Counted from the stretch's first letter, positions 47,128 through 55,489 are shown. The stretch: DNA of 64,000 nucleotides from Sphingosinicella terrae (GCF_003347635.1 NZ_QDFY01000001.1:1054001-1118000); one strand, 5' to 3'. The notes: generated by a model not told the origin, from the sequence alone. Numbers and translations are program-made.

Positions 47128-48407
47128 AGGTGCTGCACGGAGCGGATGAAGCACAGGGCGGCGACGGCGCAGATCGCAAGGCCGCCGCTCAGCGCGTAGC
47201 GCAGGCTTTCCTCTCCCAAGCTCGGCACGAGCAGATCGCTCGCGACACCGATCATGAAGGTGAGGACGGCGCCGCCGATGATGGAGTTGGCAAGGTTCGA
47301 CACGCCCGCCGTGATCCCGCGGACGCGCGGATCGCAGACGGTCTGCATCGCGGCCGTGTAGCTCGGAGAGTAGAGGACGCTGAGTGCGGTCGCAACAAAC
47401 GTGGTGCCGAGCGCCACGGGCATGGAAGGGACGGTCAGCACGGTCAGATAGAGCGGAATGACCAGGATCAGGATCAGTGCGCTGAACCGGATCAGGTCAG
47501 ACAGGTTGCGTTGCGCCACGCGGTTGCCGATCCACCCTCCGAGCAGCATGCCGGCGGCCATGCCGCCGGCCATGGCCGGCCCGAAATAGAGGCCGACTTC
47601 GGCAAGGCTGAGCCCATGACTGCGGATGAAGAAGAGGGGCAGCCACTGCATCATGCCCATATTGCCGAACGTAGCGAGGGCGCCGCCCAGGAGCAGCCAT
47701 ATCAGGGGACGGTTGCCGGTGATGAGCGACCAGGAGCCGGCCGCGCGCGCCTCCCCCGGGGCCGGCTCCGGCGGCGGCTCCCTCTCGGGCTCTCGCGCAA
47801 AGACGAGGACGAGCAAGGCGAGCAATATCCCCGGAGGGCCGGCCACATAGAAGGCCATCCGCCAGCCATAGGTGGCGCCGATCCAGCTTCCGGCGACGAA
47901 GCTGATGAAGAGGCCGACCATGCCCCCCGAATAGAAGATGGCCATGGCCATAGGACGGCGGGCCTTCGGCGTCGCGTCGCTTATCGTGGACAAAGCGAGC
48001 GGCACGATCGCCGACTCGCCGACGCCGACGCCCGCCCTGGCGAGCGCGAGCTGGACGAAGGACGTCGCGAAGCCGCAGAGGACCGTGGTCGCGCTCCACA
48101 AGACCAGCGAGGCGGCGAGCAGATGCTTGCGGCTGTAGCGGTCGATCAGCCAGCCGGAGAGCACGCCGCCGACACCGTAGATCGCGACGAAGGAGCCGCC
48201 GTTGATCAGCGACACGGCCTTGTCGGAGAGCGCGAATTCGCTCTTGATCGTCTCCGACAGGACGACCGTGATCAGCCGATCATAGTAGGCCAGGAGATAG
48301 GCGAGGAAGAGGAAGAAGACGAGAAGACCGGCACCGCGGCGCGGCTCTGGCGTGGCCGCGCCGTTCACGGACGGCTCGCCGCCGACCCCCGGATCATCCC
48401 TCGCCAC
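47109..48407 (-). CDS. MFS transporter (Spns/ACS-like)
   Basis: A 432-residue permease with 12 predicted helices. FLFLAYLLAYYDRLITVVLSE in helix 1 and GGVLSGWLIDRYSRKHLL in loop 2-3 carry the MFS signature, and GVGVGESAIVPLALSTISDATPKARRPMAM follows helix 4, as in spinster-like MFS proteins frequent in sphingomonads. The start is GTG at 48407, within the end of the upstream kinase gene (14-bp overlap). It is the last gene of the 50594 to 47109 operon after the AttH-like and APH-like genes. It probably moves the organic substrate of the region, or an intermediate, across the inner membrane. Direction of transport is unknown. Confidence 0.88.
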   Translation of the reverse strand: MARDDPGVGGEPSVNGAATPEPRRGAGLLVFFLFLAYLLAYYDRLITVVLSETIKSEFALSDKAVSLINGGSFVAIYGVGGVLSGWLIDRYSRKHLLAASLVLWSATTVLCGFATSFVQLALARAGVGVGESAIVPLALSTISDATPKARRPMAMAIFYSGGMVGLFISFVAGSWIGATYGWRMAFYVAGPPGILLALLVLVFAREPEREPPPEPAPGEARAAGSWSLITGNRPLIWLLLGGALATFGNMGMMQWLPLFFIRSHGLSLAEVGLYFGPAMAGGMAAGMLLGGWIGNRVAQRNLSDLIRFSALILILVIPLYLTVLTVPSMPVALGTTFVATALSVLYSPSYTAAMQTVCDPRVRGITAGVSNLANSIIGGAVLTFMIGVASDLLVPSLGEESLRYALSGGLAICAVAALCFIRSVQHLPAPIR

Positions 48408-49626
48408 GGGCGATCAGCTCCTGGAGCTTGCGGCCCACCCGGAGCATCGACTGGCGAAGATAGAGCGCTCCGGCAAGTCCGAAGCGGATATCGTCGAACT
48501 TGCCCTGGCGAAAGCCGGTCTCGACCTGGAAGCCCATGACGGCCAGACGAAGCTGTCCCCAGAGAATGTAGAATTCCAGCGTCTCGCGCGACGGCACCTG
48601 CCCGCCCGCCACGGCATAAGCCGAAAGGAAGTGATCGAAGCTGCTCGTCGCCTCGGCGGAATAATAGAAATAGGAGAGGTCGGCCGCTGGTGTGCCGACA
48701 TGGACGAACTCCCAGTCGACGATCGCCCGGACGCGATCCCCTTCGACCAGCATGTTGTTGAAATTATAGTCATTGTGGACGAAGCTCACCGGGCCGAGAC
48801 CGAGCGAGCGATGCACCTTCACCCAGTCGAAGGCCCGTTCGATCAGCGGCGAGCGAACGCCCAGGGCCGACCAGTCGGCGAAGACCCGATCAATCTCCTC
48901 GTCGAGATGCGGCTTACCGTCGCGACGAGCGAATTCTCCCACCGGCACCGCATGAAGCCCGGCCAGGCAGGCGGCGATATCGGCGATCAGCGTCGGATTG
49001 CGCGGAGGGCTGTCGAAATTCGATCCGACCAGCCCGCCGGCGACGCGCGGAAAGACGATGAAGGGTTGGCCGAGGACCGCGCCGCTCGGCTCGAGCACGA
49101 GCGGCTCGGGCAAGCGGACCCCGTTCGACCAGAGATGGCGAATGACCGGATATTCGTCGACGACGGTGGTGCCGAGATAGTTGAACGGCTGATCGATCCT
49201 GAGCGCCAGCTCGCCGGGCAGCCGCCGGGCGCCTTCGAGCCGGAGCAGCATCGTCTTCTTGGAGAACCCTCGCGCCGCGACGCTGGCGGAAACGACGGAG
49301 ATCGCCTCCTCGTCCGGAAAGCTGCGCCGCAGGAAATCGGCGACCGCCTCCTGATCGAAGGTCTCCGCCGAATCGGCCGCGGCCGGCTCGGCACGCCGGC
49401 CCAGCTCTGCACGCATCTCGGCGTCGAAATCCTCCCACCAGGCGAGGTCCGCCGCGACGGGATCGTCGTCGTCGACCCCCGGCTCGCCGGTGCGCTCCTC
49501 CACGATCAGGCGGGTCAGGAGGATGGCGGCCCGGTCGAGGGCAATCGCGCGCTCGTCGTCGAGCGTGCCGCGGACGTCCTCGCACACGCGGCGGAGAAGC
49601 TGCAGCGCCGGAAGCGGATGCGTCAC
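48394..49626 (-). CDS. APH-fold phosphotransferase family protein
   Basis: A 410-residue protein of the aminoglycoside-phosphotransferase/choline-kinase fold. The start is GTG at 49626 (GTGA overlap with the upstream stop), with AAAGGG upstream. After an N-terminal helical extension of about 90 residues, the kinase core has the catalytic loop FVHNDYNFNNMLVEGD (HxDxxxxN) and the metal-binding DWEFVHVGTPAADLSY; a nucleotide-binding Lys in a SKKTMLLRLEG-like strand is expected. Members in catabolic clusters are not resistance enzymes; in several actinobacterial and sphingomonad pathways they accompany acyl-CoA dehydrogenases and may phosphorylate a hydroxylated intermediate. A second copy with the same architecture is at 62624-63985. 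Confidence 0.87.
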   Translation of the reverse strand: MTHPLPALQLLRRVCEDVRGTLDDERAIALDRAAILLTRLIVEERTGEPGVDDDDPVAADLAWWEDFDAEMRAELGRRAEPAAADSAETFDQEAVADFLRRSFPDEEAISVVSASVAARGFSKKTMLLRLEGARRLPGELALRIDQPFNYLGTTVVDEYPVIRHLWSNGVRLPEPLVLEPSGAVLGQPFIVFPRVAGGLVGSNFDSPPRNPTLIADIAACLAGLHAVPVGEFARRDGKPHLDEEIDRVFADWSALGVRSPLIERAFDWVKVHRSLGLGPVSFVHNDYNFNNMLVEGDRVRAIVDWEFVHVGTPAADLSYFYYSAEATSSFDHFLSAYAVAGGQVPSRETLEFYILWGQLRLAVMGFQVETGFRQGKFDDIRFGLAGALYLRQSMLRVGRKLQELIARGEG

Positions 49627-50594
49627 GCCGCGGCCCTTTCATGGGCGGAACTCCGGCCCATCTCCACCAGCGCGACCCCCTCCTCACCGGTTTCACGAAC
49701 GCGGATCGGGCAGAAATTCTCGACGATGCGATAGCTGGCGCCGCCCCCCGGCGCCTCGGCCACCAGCGGCACGTGAGCGTGGCGAGCGGCAAGGTCCGCC
49801 TCGATGGTGAGGCGTCGGCCGAAGACGTCCTCGACCTCGTGCACCAGCCGGGCCGGAAGGCCGTCCGGTCCCTCGCCCTCGCGCCGGGTGACGATCCGGC
49901 GCAGTGCGCGCACGCCGTCGCGATCCGCAACATAGCCTTCGCGCGCCCAAAGGCCCGGTCGGTGGAGGGTGGTGATCGTCTTCGCGCCAAGGGCGAGCGA
50001 CGGTAGGTTGAACGCGCACCAGCTGTGCTCGGAGACGATATTGTCGGTGCGCATGCACCAGCTGTGATCGCGATAGCCATAGCCCGCTATGTCGAACGCC
50101 TTGGCGTCGGCGAGCCGCCTGACCGATCCGCGGACCGACAGCGACTGCTGTTGGTGATTGTAGGGCAGGTTGGTGCCGAGCGTCATCACTTCCTGAAAGG
50201 ACGGCGTCTCCGGCGCGGCGGTCTTGCTCGCCGCGTAATCGTAAGTCGGGAAGCGCGCCTCGAACACCGCATCGAGCGCGACCTCGTCCGTGCGGACGGC
50301 GAGGTCGAAGCGGCCGTGCGGCTGCACGAAGGTGAGCGAGATCCTGCCGTCGCCGAGGCTGCGCGACATCTCGAAATCGGCGGGAAAGTCCGTCGTGTTC
50401 GAATATTGAACGACCTGCCCCTCGATCGACAGGTTGCAGGTGAAGCGGGCGCGAGCGAAGCCCGGTTCGAAATTAAGATGGACGAGGCCGAAGATGCCGC
50501 TGTCCGGCGACAGGATGATGAAGAAGTAATTCTCCTTCCACCTCAGGAAGGCCAGTGGGGGTACCGGATGAGGAAGATCGTCATGGTTCGTCAC
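49623..50594 (-). CDS. AttH/CrtC-like lipocalin-fold protein
   Basis: About 323 residues from the GTG at 50594; a TTG at 50621 would add nine residues, but it lies in the T tract of the upstream terminator and has no ribosome-binding site. The central motif GYGYRDHSWCMR is the hallmark of AttH, CrtC (carotenoid hydratase) and related two-lipocalin-domain proteins. Tryptophan/aromatic-rich strands precede it (FLRWKENYFFIILSPDSGIFGLVHLNF). Such proteins appear in many sphingomonad and actinobacterial catabolic clusters next to APH-type kinases; function is unknown, with hydration of a hydrophobic substrate possible by analogy with CrtC. It overlaps the kinase gene and begins a three-gene operon with the kinase and the MFS permease. 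Confidence 0.7.
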   Translation of the reverse strand: MTNHDDLPHPVPPLAFLRWKENYFFIILSPDSGIFGLVHLNFEPGFARARFTCNLSIEGQVVQYSNTTDFPADFEMSRSLGDGRISLTFVQPHGRFDLAVRTDEVALDAVFEARFPTYDYAASKTAAPETPSFQEVMTLGTNLPYNHQQQSLSVRGSVRRLADAKAFDIAGYGYRDHSWCMRTDNIVSEHSWCAFNLPSLALGAKTITTLHRPGLWAREGYVADRDGVRALRRIVTRREGEGPDGLPARLVHEVEDVFGRRLTIEADLAARHAHVPLVAEAPGGGASYRIVENFCPIRVRETGEEGVALVEMGRSSAHERAAA

Positions 50595-50619
50595 GCTCTC
50601 GAGATCCGCCTTTCCGTTC

Positions 50620-50651
50620 AAAAAAAACGGTGCCGGCGGATGCCGGCACCG
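50620..50651 (-). terminator. Intrinsic terminator of the TonB receptor gene
   Basis: CGGTGCCGGC (50628-50637) and GCCGGCACCG (50642-50651) form a perfect 10-bp stem with a GGAT/ATCC tetraloop. On the minus strand this is followed by eight T residues (50627-50620). This is the clearest rho-independent terminator in the window, 15 bp after the receptor stop at 50666 and immediately in front of the AttH-like gene. Confidence 0.93.
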
Positions 50652-50665
50652 GAGGGAGGAGTCGA

Positions 50666-53014
50666 TCAGAAATGGACGCCGAGCGTGATTCCGTAGGTGC
50701 GGGGCGCTGCGGGAGAATATTTCGTACCCGAAGTACCGCTATGCTGGATGTAGGCGTAATATTCTTCTTCGAAAATATTGTTCACCCAAAGGCGTAGATC
50801 ATAGTTTTCACTGGGTGCCGTCCAGCGGATCGAGGCATTGACCAGGTCATATTTGGGCTGGCGGGCGAAGGAGAGATTGTCCGGCTCCGTATAATAGCCG
50901 CCGCCGTGGTTCCAGGAGAGCACGAAGTCGAACTCCCCGGCATTGATCGTCGGCAGGTTGTAGAGCAGGCTCACCGTGCTCGAGAAGGGCGCGGTGTTGA
51001 CCGTGTTGTTCCCGGAGAGGTCGCAGACCCGCTGGGCCATGGGGACGCCGGGGCCGCCGGTCGGATAGGCGGTGAAGCCGCAGCCGGCCGGGATCGCGAT
51101 CGGCGCGTTGGGCGGCAGCGGGAAAAAGGTCGGCCCGTCCGGGAATTCGTCATACTCGCCGTCGATGATCGAGGCGCTGGCGCTGATCGTCAGACGATCG
51201 GTCGGAGCGAACGAGAGGTCGATGTCGACGCCCTTGATGGTCGCGGCGCCGGCGTTCGACAGGATGGTGCCGACATTGGGCGGCGGCACGTTGTTCTGAA
51301 ACTGGATGTTCGTGAAGTCGTAGTAGAAGCCCTCGACGTTCAGGCGGATGCGGCGATTCCAGAACTCGCTCTTGAAGCCGATCGAATAGGCATCGAGCTC
51401 CTCGGGCTCGACCGGCGGCAACGGTGCTCCCGTGGCGACGCTGTAGCCGGGCAGGTTGTAGACGCCGCTCTTGAAGCCTCTGTTGAACGCCGCATAGACC
51501 ATGAAGTCGTCGGTGACCTGATAGTCGATTGCGAAACGGCCGGTGAGGTTGGAGAAGGTGACGTCGCTCGAGAAGGGGCCGGCGACGACCAGCGGCGCAC
51601 CGGTCGCGCTCACGATCGCGGCGCCACCGTCCGTCTCCTCGCGATGGTCGGACGTGTAGCGCAGGCCGATGGTGAGGTTGGTCCGCGGCAGGATCTCGTA
51701 GGTCGCCTGGGCGAAGCCGGAAATGGACCAGCTGTCCTGCTGGGCCTGCTCGAGCTGGCGCGCGCCTGGGCCGAAGGCCGCGGGAATGCCGAGGCCGAAA
51801 GCCTCCAGGCTGAACCGCGACGTGTCCTTCATGAAATAGCCGCCAATGATCCATCTGACATCGGAATCGGACGACGACAGGAGCTGGATCTCCTGGGTGA
51901 AGGTGTGAGCCCAGTTGGTGACGTCGGCGCTGAGGATGTTGGCCGGCGCCGCATCGAGGTCGATCTCGAAATAGGTATCGGTTTCGCTGTAGCTGGTGAT
52001 GCTGACCAGGGTGGCGTTGTCGAATTCGTGGCTGACGCGCCCGGTCAGGCTCCAGAATTCGGTGTCGTAGAATTGGCCGCCGCGTTCCGCGCTATAGGCG
52101 CCGTCGTAGAAATCGGCGCCGAGCGCCTCCGGGCTGTAGCCGGCGAAGCCGAAGAAGCCGGGGGCGACGCGCGAAGCCATGCCCTGGTCGGAGCGGCGGG
52201 TGGTGTAGCCGCCGCTGATCAGCACCTCGGTGCGGTCGCTCGGCTCCCAAAGCAGCCGGCTGCGAATGCCCCAGGATTCGTTCCAGTAGACGTCGCGACC
52301 GTCGGTGACGTTGCGTCCCCAGCCGTCATTCTGGTCCACGTAGAAGCCGGAGATGTTGATCGCGACATTGTCGCTGAGCCCGGTCGAAGCATAAAGCTGC
52401 GCGGTCAGCGTGTCGTAATTGCCGTAGCCGATCGTCGCATCGACCGTGGTCTCGTAGGATGGCCGACGAGTGCGGATATGGATGACGCCGCCGGTGGCGT
52501 TGCGCCCGAACAGGGTGCCTTGCGGCCCCTTCAGCACCTCGACCTGTTCGATGTTGTTGAACTCGAACACCGCCGCATTGCCGGTGGGGATGTACATGTC
52601 GTCCATGAAGATGGCGACCGACGGCTCGTTGCCGATAAAGGTCGAGGTCGAACCGACGCCCCGAATGAACGGCGCGAAGCCGCTCGCCTGCCGCTGCATG
52701 GTGACCGACGGGACGAGCACCGAGACGTTCTCGGGGCTGGTCACGCCCACCTGCTGGGCCACGTCCGCGGTCACGGTCGCGACCGAGAGCGGGATGTCCT
52801 GGAGATTCTCCGCACGGCGCTGGGCGGTGACGACGATCTCCTCGAGACCGCCTTGCGTCCCAGTCTCGCTGGCCACGGCCTCCTGGTCGGCCGTCGCCGC
52901 CGCCTCGGCCGTCGCTTCCTCGGCTTGAGGCGAAGCCGTCTGCGCAAAAGCGGCGCCGCTCACCACAAGCGACGTCGAGGCGAGCAGCTTCCCTATGTTC
53001 CTTGCCAACCGCAT
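50666..53014 (-). CDS. TonB-dependent outer-membrane receptor
   Basis: About 782 residues from the ATG at 53014, with GAGGGAG upstream; an in-frame ATG at 53035 would add seven residues before the signal. The signal peptide is MRLARNIGKLLASTSLVVSG, ending near AAFAQ, followed by an acidic Ala/Glu linker, the TonB box LEEIVVTAQRR, and plug motifs FIRGVGS and EVLKGPQGTLFGRNATGGVIHI. The C-terminus reads TYGITLGVHF. It belongs to the shorter class shared with receptors at 2402 and 57558. It ends in a strong intrinsic terminator, so it is transcribed as a separate unit, at least at the 3' end. The likely cargo is the hydrophobic substrate of the oxygenase region. Confidence 0.93.
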   Translation of the reverse strand: MRLARNIGKLLASTSLVVSGAAFAQTASPQAEEATAEAAATADQEAVASETGTQGGLEEIVVTAQRRAENLQDIPLSVATVTADVAQQVGVTSPENVSVLVPSVTMQRQASGFAPFIRGVGSTSTFIGNEPSVAIFMDDMYIPTGNAAVFEFNNIEQVEVLKGPQGTLFGRNATGGVIHIRTRRPSYETTVDATIGYGNYDTLTAQLYASTGLSDNVAINISGFYVDQNDGWGRNVTDGRDVYWNESWGIRSRLLWEPSDRTEVLISGGYTTRRSDQGMASRVAPGFFGFAGYSPEALGADFYDGAYSAERGGQFYDTEFWSLTGRVSHEFDNATLVSITSYSETDTYFEIDLDAAPANILSADVTNWAHTFTQEIQLLSSSDSDVRWIIGGYFMKDTSRFSLEAFGLGIPAAFGPGARQLEQAQQDSWSISGFAQATYEILPRTNLTIGLRYTSDHREETDGGAAIVSATGAPLVVAGPFSSDVTFSNLTGRFAIDYQVTDDFMVYAAFNRGFKSGVYNLPGYSVATGAPLPPVEPEELDAYSIGFKSEFWNRRIRLNVEGFYYDFTNIQFQNNVPPPNVGTILSNAGAATIKGVDIDLSFAPTDRLTISASASIIDGEYDEFPDGPTFFPLPPNAPIAIPAGCGFTAYPTGGPGVPMAQRVCDLSGNNTVNTAPFSSTVSLLYNLPTINAGEFDFVLSWNHGGGYYTEPDNLSFARQPKYDLVNASIRWTAPSENYDLRLWVNNIFEEEYYAYIQHSGTSGTKYSPAAPRTYGITLGVHF

Positions 53015-53033
53015 CCCATTCTCCCTCGGCAGC

Positions 53034-53064
53034 ATTATCTAGTTGTTCGCTAGCGTAACATAAT
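53034..53064. promoter_or_regulatory. Palindromic element upstream of the TonB receptor at 50666
   Basis: ATTAT (53034-53038) and ATAAT (53060-53064) flank the 8-base palindrome CGCTAGCG (53048-53055). The 8-mer GTTCGCTA within it recurs, on the opposite strand, in the repeat upstream of the MDR gene (54225-54236). It is a candidate operator for a common regulator. Confidence 0.4.
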
Positions 53065-53132
53065 CATCCGCATTGGCAAGGGGGCGTATAATAAGGCCAT
53101 GAACCGATGTTTCCGACGCGGCGACAGAGGGC

Positions 53133-54191
53133 TCAGCCCTGGCCGGTCCTGACGACGAGCCGCCCGCGCGCCTCGCGCCGTGCCAGTCGCTGCAGCGCCT
53201 CGGCAGCCGAGTCGAAGTCGAACGATTCGGTGACCTGCGGCCGCAACCGACCCTCTTCGAACCATCGAAACAGACGGGCCATGGCGTCGGCGTTGCGGCC
53301 GGGCAGCCGTACCGCGTCGTCAGAGAGCTGGACGCCCATGATGTCCGCATTCTTGAACAAGGCTGGACCGAGCGCGACCTTGGGCATGCCCGCCGCGAAG
53401 CCGACGCTGAGATAGCGGCCCTGCCACGCCAGCGCGCGCAACGCGGGCTCGGCATAGCTGCCGCCGACACCGTCGAACACCACGGAGAATCCCGCGCCCG
53501 AACGAAGGCTGCTGATCCGCTCCAGCTCGACCATGCCCCCCGACGGCAGCGGATCCGCTCTGGCGAGAAAGGCGGCGGTCAGCGCCTTCTGGGCTTCAAG
53601 ATCGAGCGAACCGGCCGGATAAAGGATAGCCGCGTCGGCGCCTCTCGCGACGGCGAGCGCGAGCTTTTCTTCGGACGAGGCTCCAGCGATGACCCGGACA
53701 CCCTGAGCCTTGCCGATTTCCACGGCGGCAAGGCCGGCCCCGCCCCCGGCGCCAAGAACGAGAAGGCTCTCTCCTGCCTTGAGGCGCGCCCGATCGACGA
53801 GCGCGTAATGGGCCGTCATCGCGGCGATGAAGAAGACCGCGGCCGTGTCCCAATCCATCGAATCGGGGATGACGGCGAGCGCGTCCTGAGGGAACAGCGC
53901 CTCTTCGGCGAAGGCGCCGTCGACGACTGTCCCCAGCACGCGCATGCCCATGCCGAGGCGGGTCACGCCCGGGCCCACGGCGACGACCGTGCCGGCCGCC
54001 TCGACGCCCGGCACGAAAGGCAGATGACGGCGGAGCTGCGAGCGGCCGGCGACCGCCAGCACGTCGGTGAAATTGACGCCGACTGCTGCGACCCGGACAA
54101 GCACCTCACCGGGGCCGGGTACGGGGCTCGGCCATTCCTCGATGGCCAGCCGCTCCGGTCCGCCCCATTCCCGACAAGCCAGAACGCGCAT
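53133..54191 (-). CDS. MDR-family zinc-independent alcohol dehydrogenase/quinone oxidoreductase
   Basis: A 352-residue protein from the ATG at 54191 with AAGGAAGG upstream (an ATG at 54221 is less likely). Medium-chain dehydrogenase fold: an N-terminal GroES-like part with GEVLVRVAAVGVNFTDVLAVAG and PFVPGVEAAGTVVAVG, then the nucleotide-binding LVLGAGGGAGLAAVEIGKAQG. No zinc-binding Cys/His set is present, so it belongs to the quinone oxidoreductase/enoyl reductase group using NADPH. Compared with typical family members it has an inserted segment near residues 200-225 (AFLARADPLPSGGMVELERI). It reduces an activated double bond or quinone; the substrate is unknown. It stands alone between two promoter-like gaps and shares an operator motif with the receptor. 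Confidence 0.88.
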   Translation of the reverse strand: MRVLACREWGGPERLAIEEWPSPVPGPGEVLVRVAAVGVNFTDVLAVAGRSQLRRHLPFVPGVEAAGTVVAVGPGVTRLGMGMRVLGTVVDGAFAEEALFPQDALAVIPDSMDWDTAAVFFIAAMTAHYALVDRARLKAGESLLVLGAGGGAGLAAVEIGKAQGVRVIAGASSEEKLALAVARGADAAILYPAGSLDLEAQKALTAAFLARADPLPSGGMVELERISSLRSGAGFSVVFDGVGGSYAEPALRALAWQGRYLSVGFAAGMPKVALGPALFKNADIMGVQLSDDAVRLPGRNADAMARLFRWFEEGRLRPQVTESFDFDSAAEALQRLARREARGRLVVRTGQG

Positions 54192-54224
54192 CGACCTTCC
54201 TTTCGGTCGCTGGCACATCATTAT

Positions 54225-54236
54225 TTAGCGAACTAA
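54225..54236. promoter_or_regulatory. Inverted repeat upstream of the MDR gene
   Basis: TTAG-CGAA-CTAA at 54225-54236, 34 bp in front of the start codon. Its minus-strand reading contains GTTCGCTA, identical to eight bases in the element upstream of the TonB receptor. This is the size expected of a TetR-type operator half-set. Confidence 0.4.
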
Positions 54237-54287
54237 TCAAGCCGGACGGGCCGACGCTTGCAAAACCCGTCCGGTTCGATATTGTAA

Positions 54288-54303
54288 GCATACGTACTTA
54301 TGC
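54288..54303. promoter_or_regulatory. Inverted repeat upstream of the Rieske ferredoxin gene
   Basis: GCATA-CGTACT-TATGC (54288-54303), 17 bp before the ferredoxin ATG, with an overlapping TAAG...CTTA pair. The flanking GTAAGC is shared with the perfect repeat at 55490-55503 upstream of the phosphatase, which suggests a common regulator, possibly the TetR protein encoded at 55531. Confidence 0.4.
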
Positions 54304-54319
54304 AGGGATTGGAACTTTC

Positions 54320-54652
54320 ATGACGACCGGAGACGCAGGACAGACGTTGGTCAAGATCTGCGGCGCGGATGAGATCGAGGAAGAGGAAATCCGTCAGTCC
54401 GAGGTGGATGGCATCGGCAAGATCGCTTTGTACCGCGTCGGCGACGAGATCTTTGCCACGGCCGACGTCTGCACTCATGGCCAGGCCTCGCTGTCCGAGG
54501 ACGGCTACCACGAAGGCTTCATCGTCACCTGCTCATGGCATGACGGGCAATTCGATATCCGCACCGGCGAGCCCTGTGCGCTCCCCTGCAACATCCCGCT
54601 CAAGACCTACAAGGTCGTCATCAGCGACGGCGACGTCCATATCGAGATCTGA
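54320..54652 (+). CDS. Rieske-type [2Fe-2S] ferredoxin
   Basis: A 110-residue small ferredoxin with one Rieske domain. Cluster ligands are Cys-x-His in DVCTHGQASL and Cys-x2-His in TCSWHDGQFD, with the following proline loop (ALPCNIPLKTYKV). It resembles CarAc-type and biphenyl/naphthalene-type ferredoxins of ring-hydroxylating systems, so it is the natural electron donor for the CarAa-like oxygenase at 45153 in a three-component enzyme; service to the P450 at 56288 is less usual for a Rieske ferredoxin. No ferredoxin reductase is present in the window. The gene is monocistronic and convergent with the phosphatase gene. The ATG at 54320 has a weak GGAACT sequence upstream. Confidence 0.92.
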   Translation: MTTGDAGQTLVKICGADEIEEEEIRQSEVDGIGKIALYRVGDEIFATADVCTHGQASLSEDGYHEGFIVTCSWHDGQFDIRTGEPCALPCNIPLKTYKVVISDGDVHIEI

Positions 54653-54694
54653 CGGCCGGCGTGTCCGCCGACGAAACGGTGCCCCCGCGGCGCA

Positions 54695-55474
54695 TCAGGC
54701 CGCGACCCGATATCTCGCCCGGAGGCGTTCCACCGTGCCCGGGGCGAGCTGCAGCGCTCCGACATAGCGCTCCAGGCTGCCGTGACGCGCGTCGATGGCC
54801 GTCCAGGTCTCCTCCAGATAGGCCGGATCGACGCTGGTGAGGATCTCGGCGACCGGCCGCGGCAACGACTGGCCGAGCTGCGACGCGGCCGCGACCGCGC
54901 GATCGGTCAGATAGTCGACAAGGTCCCGGTTCCGGGCGGTCACCAGATAGTCGTGCATGATCGCGCCCCGGTCCACACCGAGCAGTTCCAGCACGAGCGC
55001 GGCGAGAATCCCGGTGCGGTCCTTCCCGGCCGCGCAGTGGATGAGGACGGGCCCGTCGGAGGCCGCCATGGCTTCGATCCCGCGACGGAACAGGTCGAGA
55101 TGCCGCGGATCGAAAGCCGCGCTCCGGTAAAATTCGAGCACGCGCGAGCGCAACGTCTCCACTGTCAGCGAAGGGCCGGCCAGATAGCGTTCGTGGGGAG
55201 CCGCCACCTCGTCTTCGTCGGCCGTCTCGACGACCATCCCGGAGAAATCCTGCGGCCGGCGCGACGGCGCCAGCCGGCGCTCGCTCCTCCGCCGGAGATC
55301 GACCACGACGGCCAATCCGAGCGCCCCCAGCCGGGCGAGGTCGGACGGGGTCAGCCGGTCATGGGCCGCGGACCGGAAAAGCCGGTCGCGGCGCACGCGG
55401 CCCGACCCGCACGCCTGACCGCCGAAATCCCTAAAGTTGAGCAGCAATTCGAAGACGGCGGAGTCAGCGTTCAT
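54695..55474 (-). CDS. Tyrosine-phosphatase-family protein
   Basis: A 259-residue protein of the bacterial tyrosine/serine phosphatase family (PF13350-like). The P-loop is VLIHCAAGKDRTGILAAL, i.e. HCx5R with the nucleophilic Cys and the binding Arg, and the N-terminal part has LNFRDFGG and RLFRSAAHDRLTPSDLARLGALGL, both typical. These enzymes dephosphorylate phosphotyrosine or small phosphorylated metabolites. In this region, with two APH-type kinases, it might remove a phosphate placed on a metabolite; that link is conjecture. It has a perfect inverted repeat just upstream of its start. Confidence 0.9.
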   Translation of the reverse strand: MNADSAVFELLLNFRDFGGQACGSGRVRRDRLFRSAAHDRLTPSDLARLGALGLAVVVDLRRRSERRLAPSRRPQDFSGMVVETADEDEVAAPHERYLAGPSLTVETLRSRVLEFYRSAAFDPRHLDLFRRGIEAMAASDGPVLIHCAAGKDRTGILAALVLELLGVDRGAIMHDYLVTARNRDLVDYLTDRAVAAASQLGQSLPRPVAEILTSVDPAYLEETWTAIDARHGSLERYVGALQLAPGTVERLRARYRVAA

Positions 55475-55489
55475 GCGACTGTTATAGCA

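Noticed and set aside
48394-49626. Aminoglycoside resistance enzyme
   Set aside because: The fold is APH-like, but the long N-terminal extension, duplication and catabolic neighbours do not fit a resistance gene.
48352-49734. A 460-codon plus-strand frame opposite the kinase gene
   Set aside because: Antisense shadow of a GC-rich gene; the minus-strand product carries intact kinase motifs.
50906-53053. A 715-codon open frame on the plus strand, antisense to the TonB receptor
   Set aside because: It mirrors the codon phase of the receptor gene, has no ribosome-binding site, and its translation is a low-complexity mix of Arg, Glu, Val and Asp. The receptor on the other strand has a full set of motifs.
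53126-53142. Short palindrome AGGGCT-C-AGCCCT at the end of the MDR gene as a terminator
   Set aside because: Loop of one base, partly inside the coding end, and no T tract; too weak.
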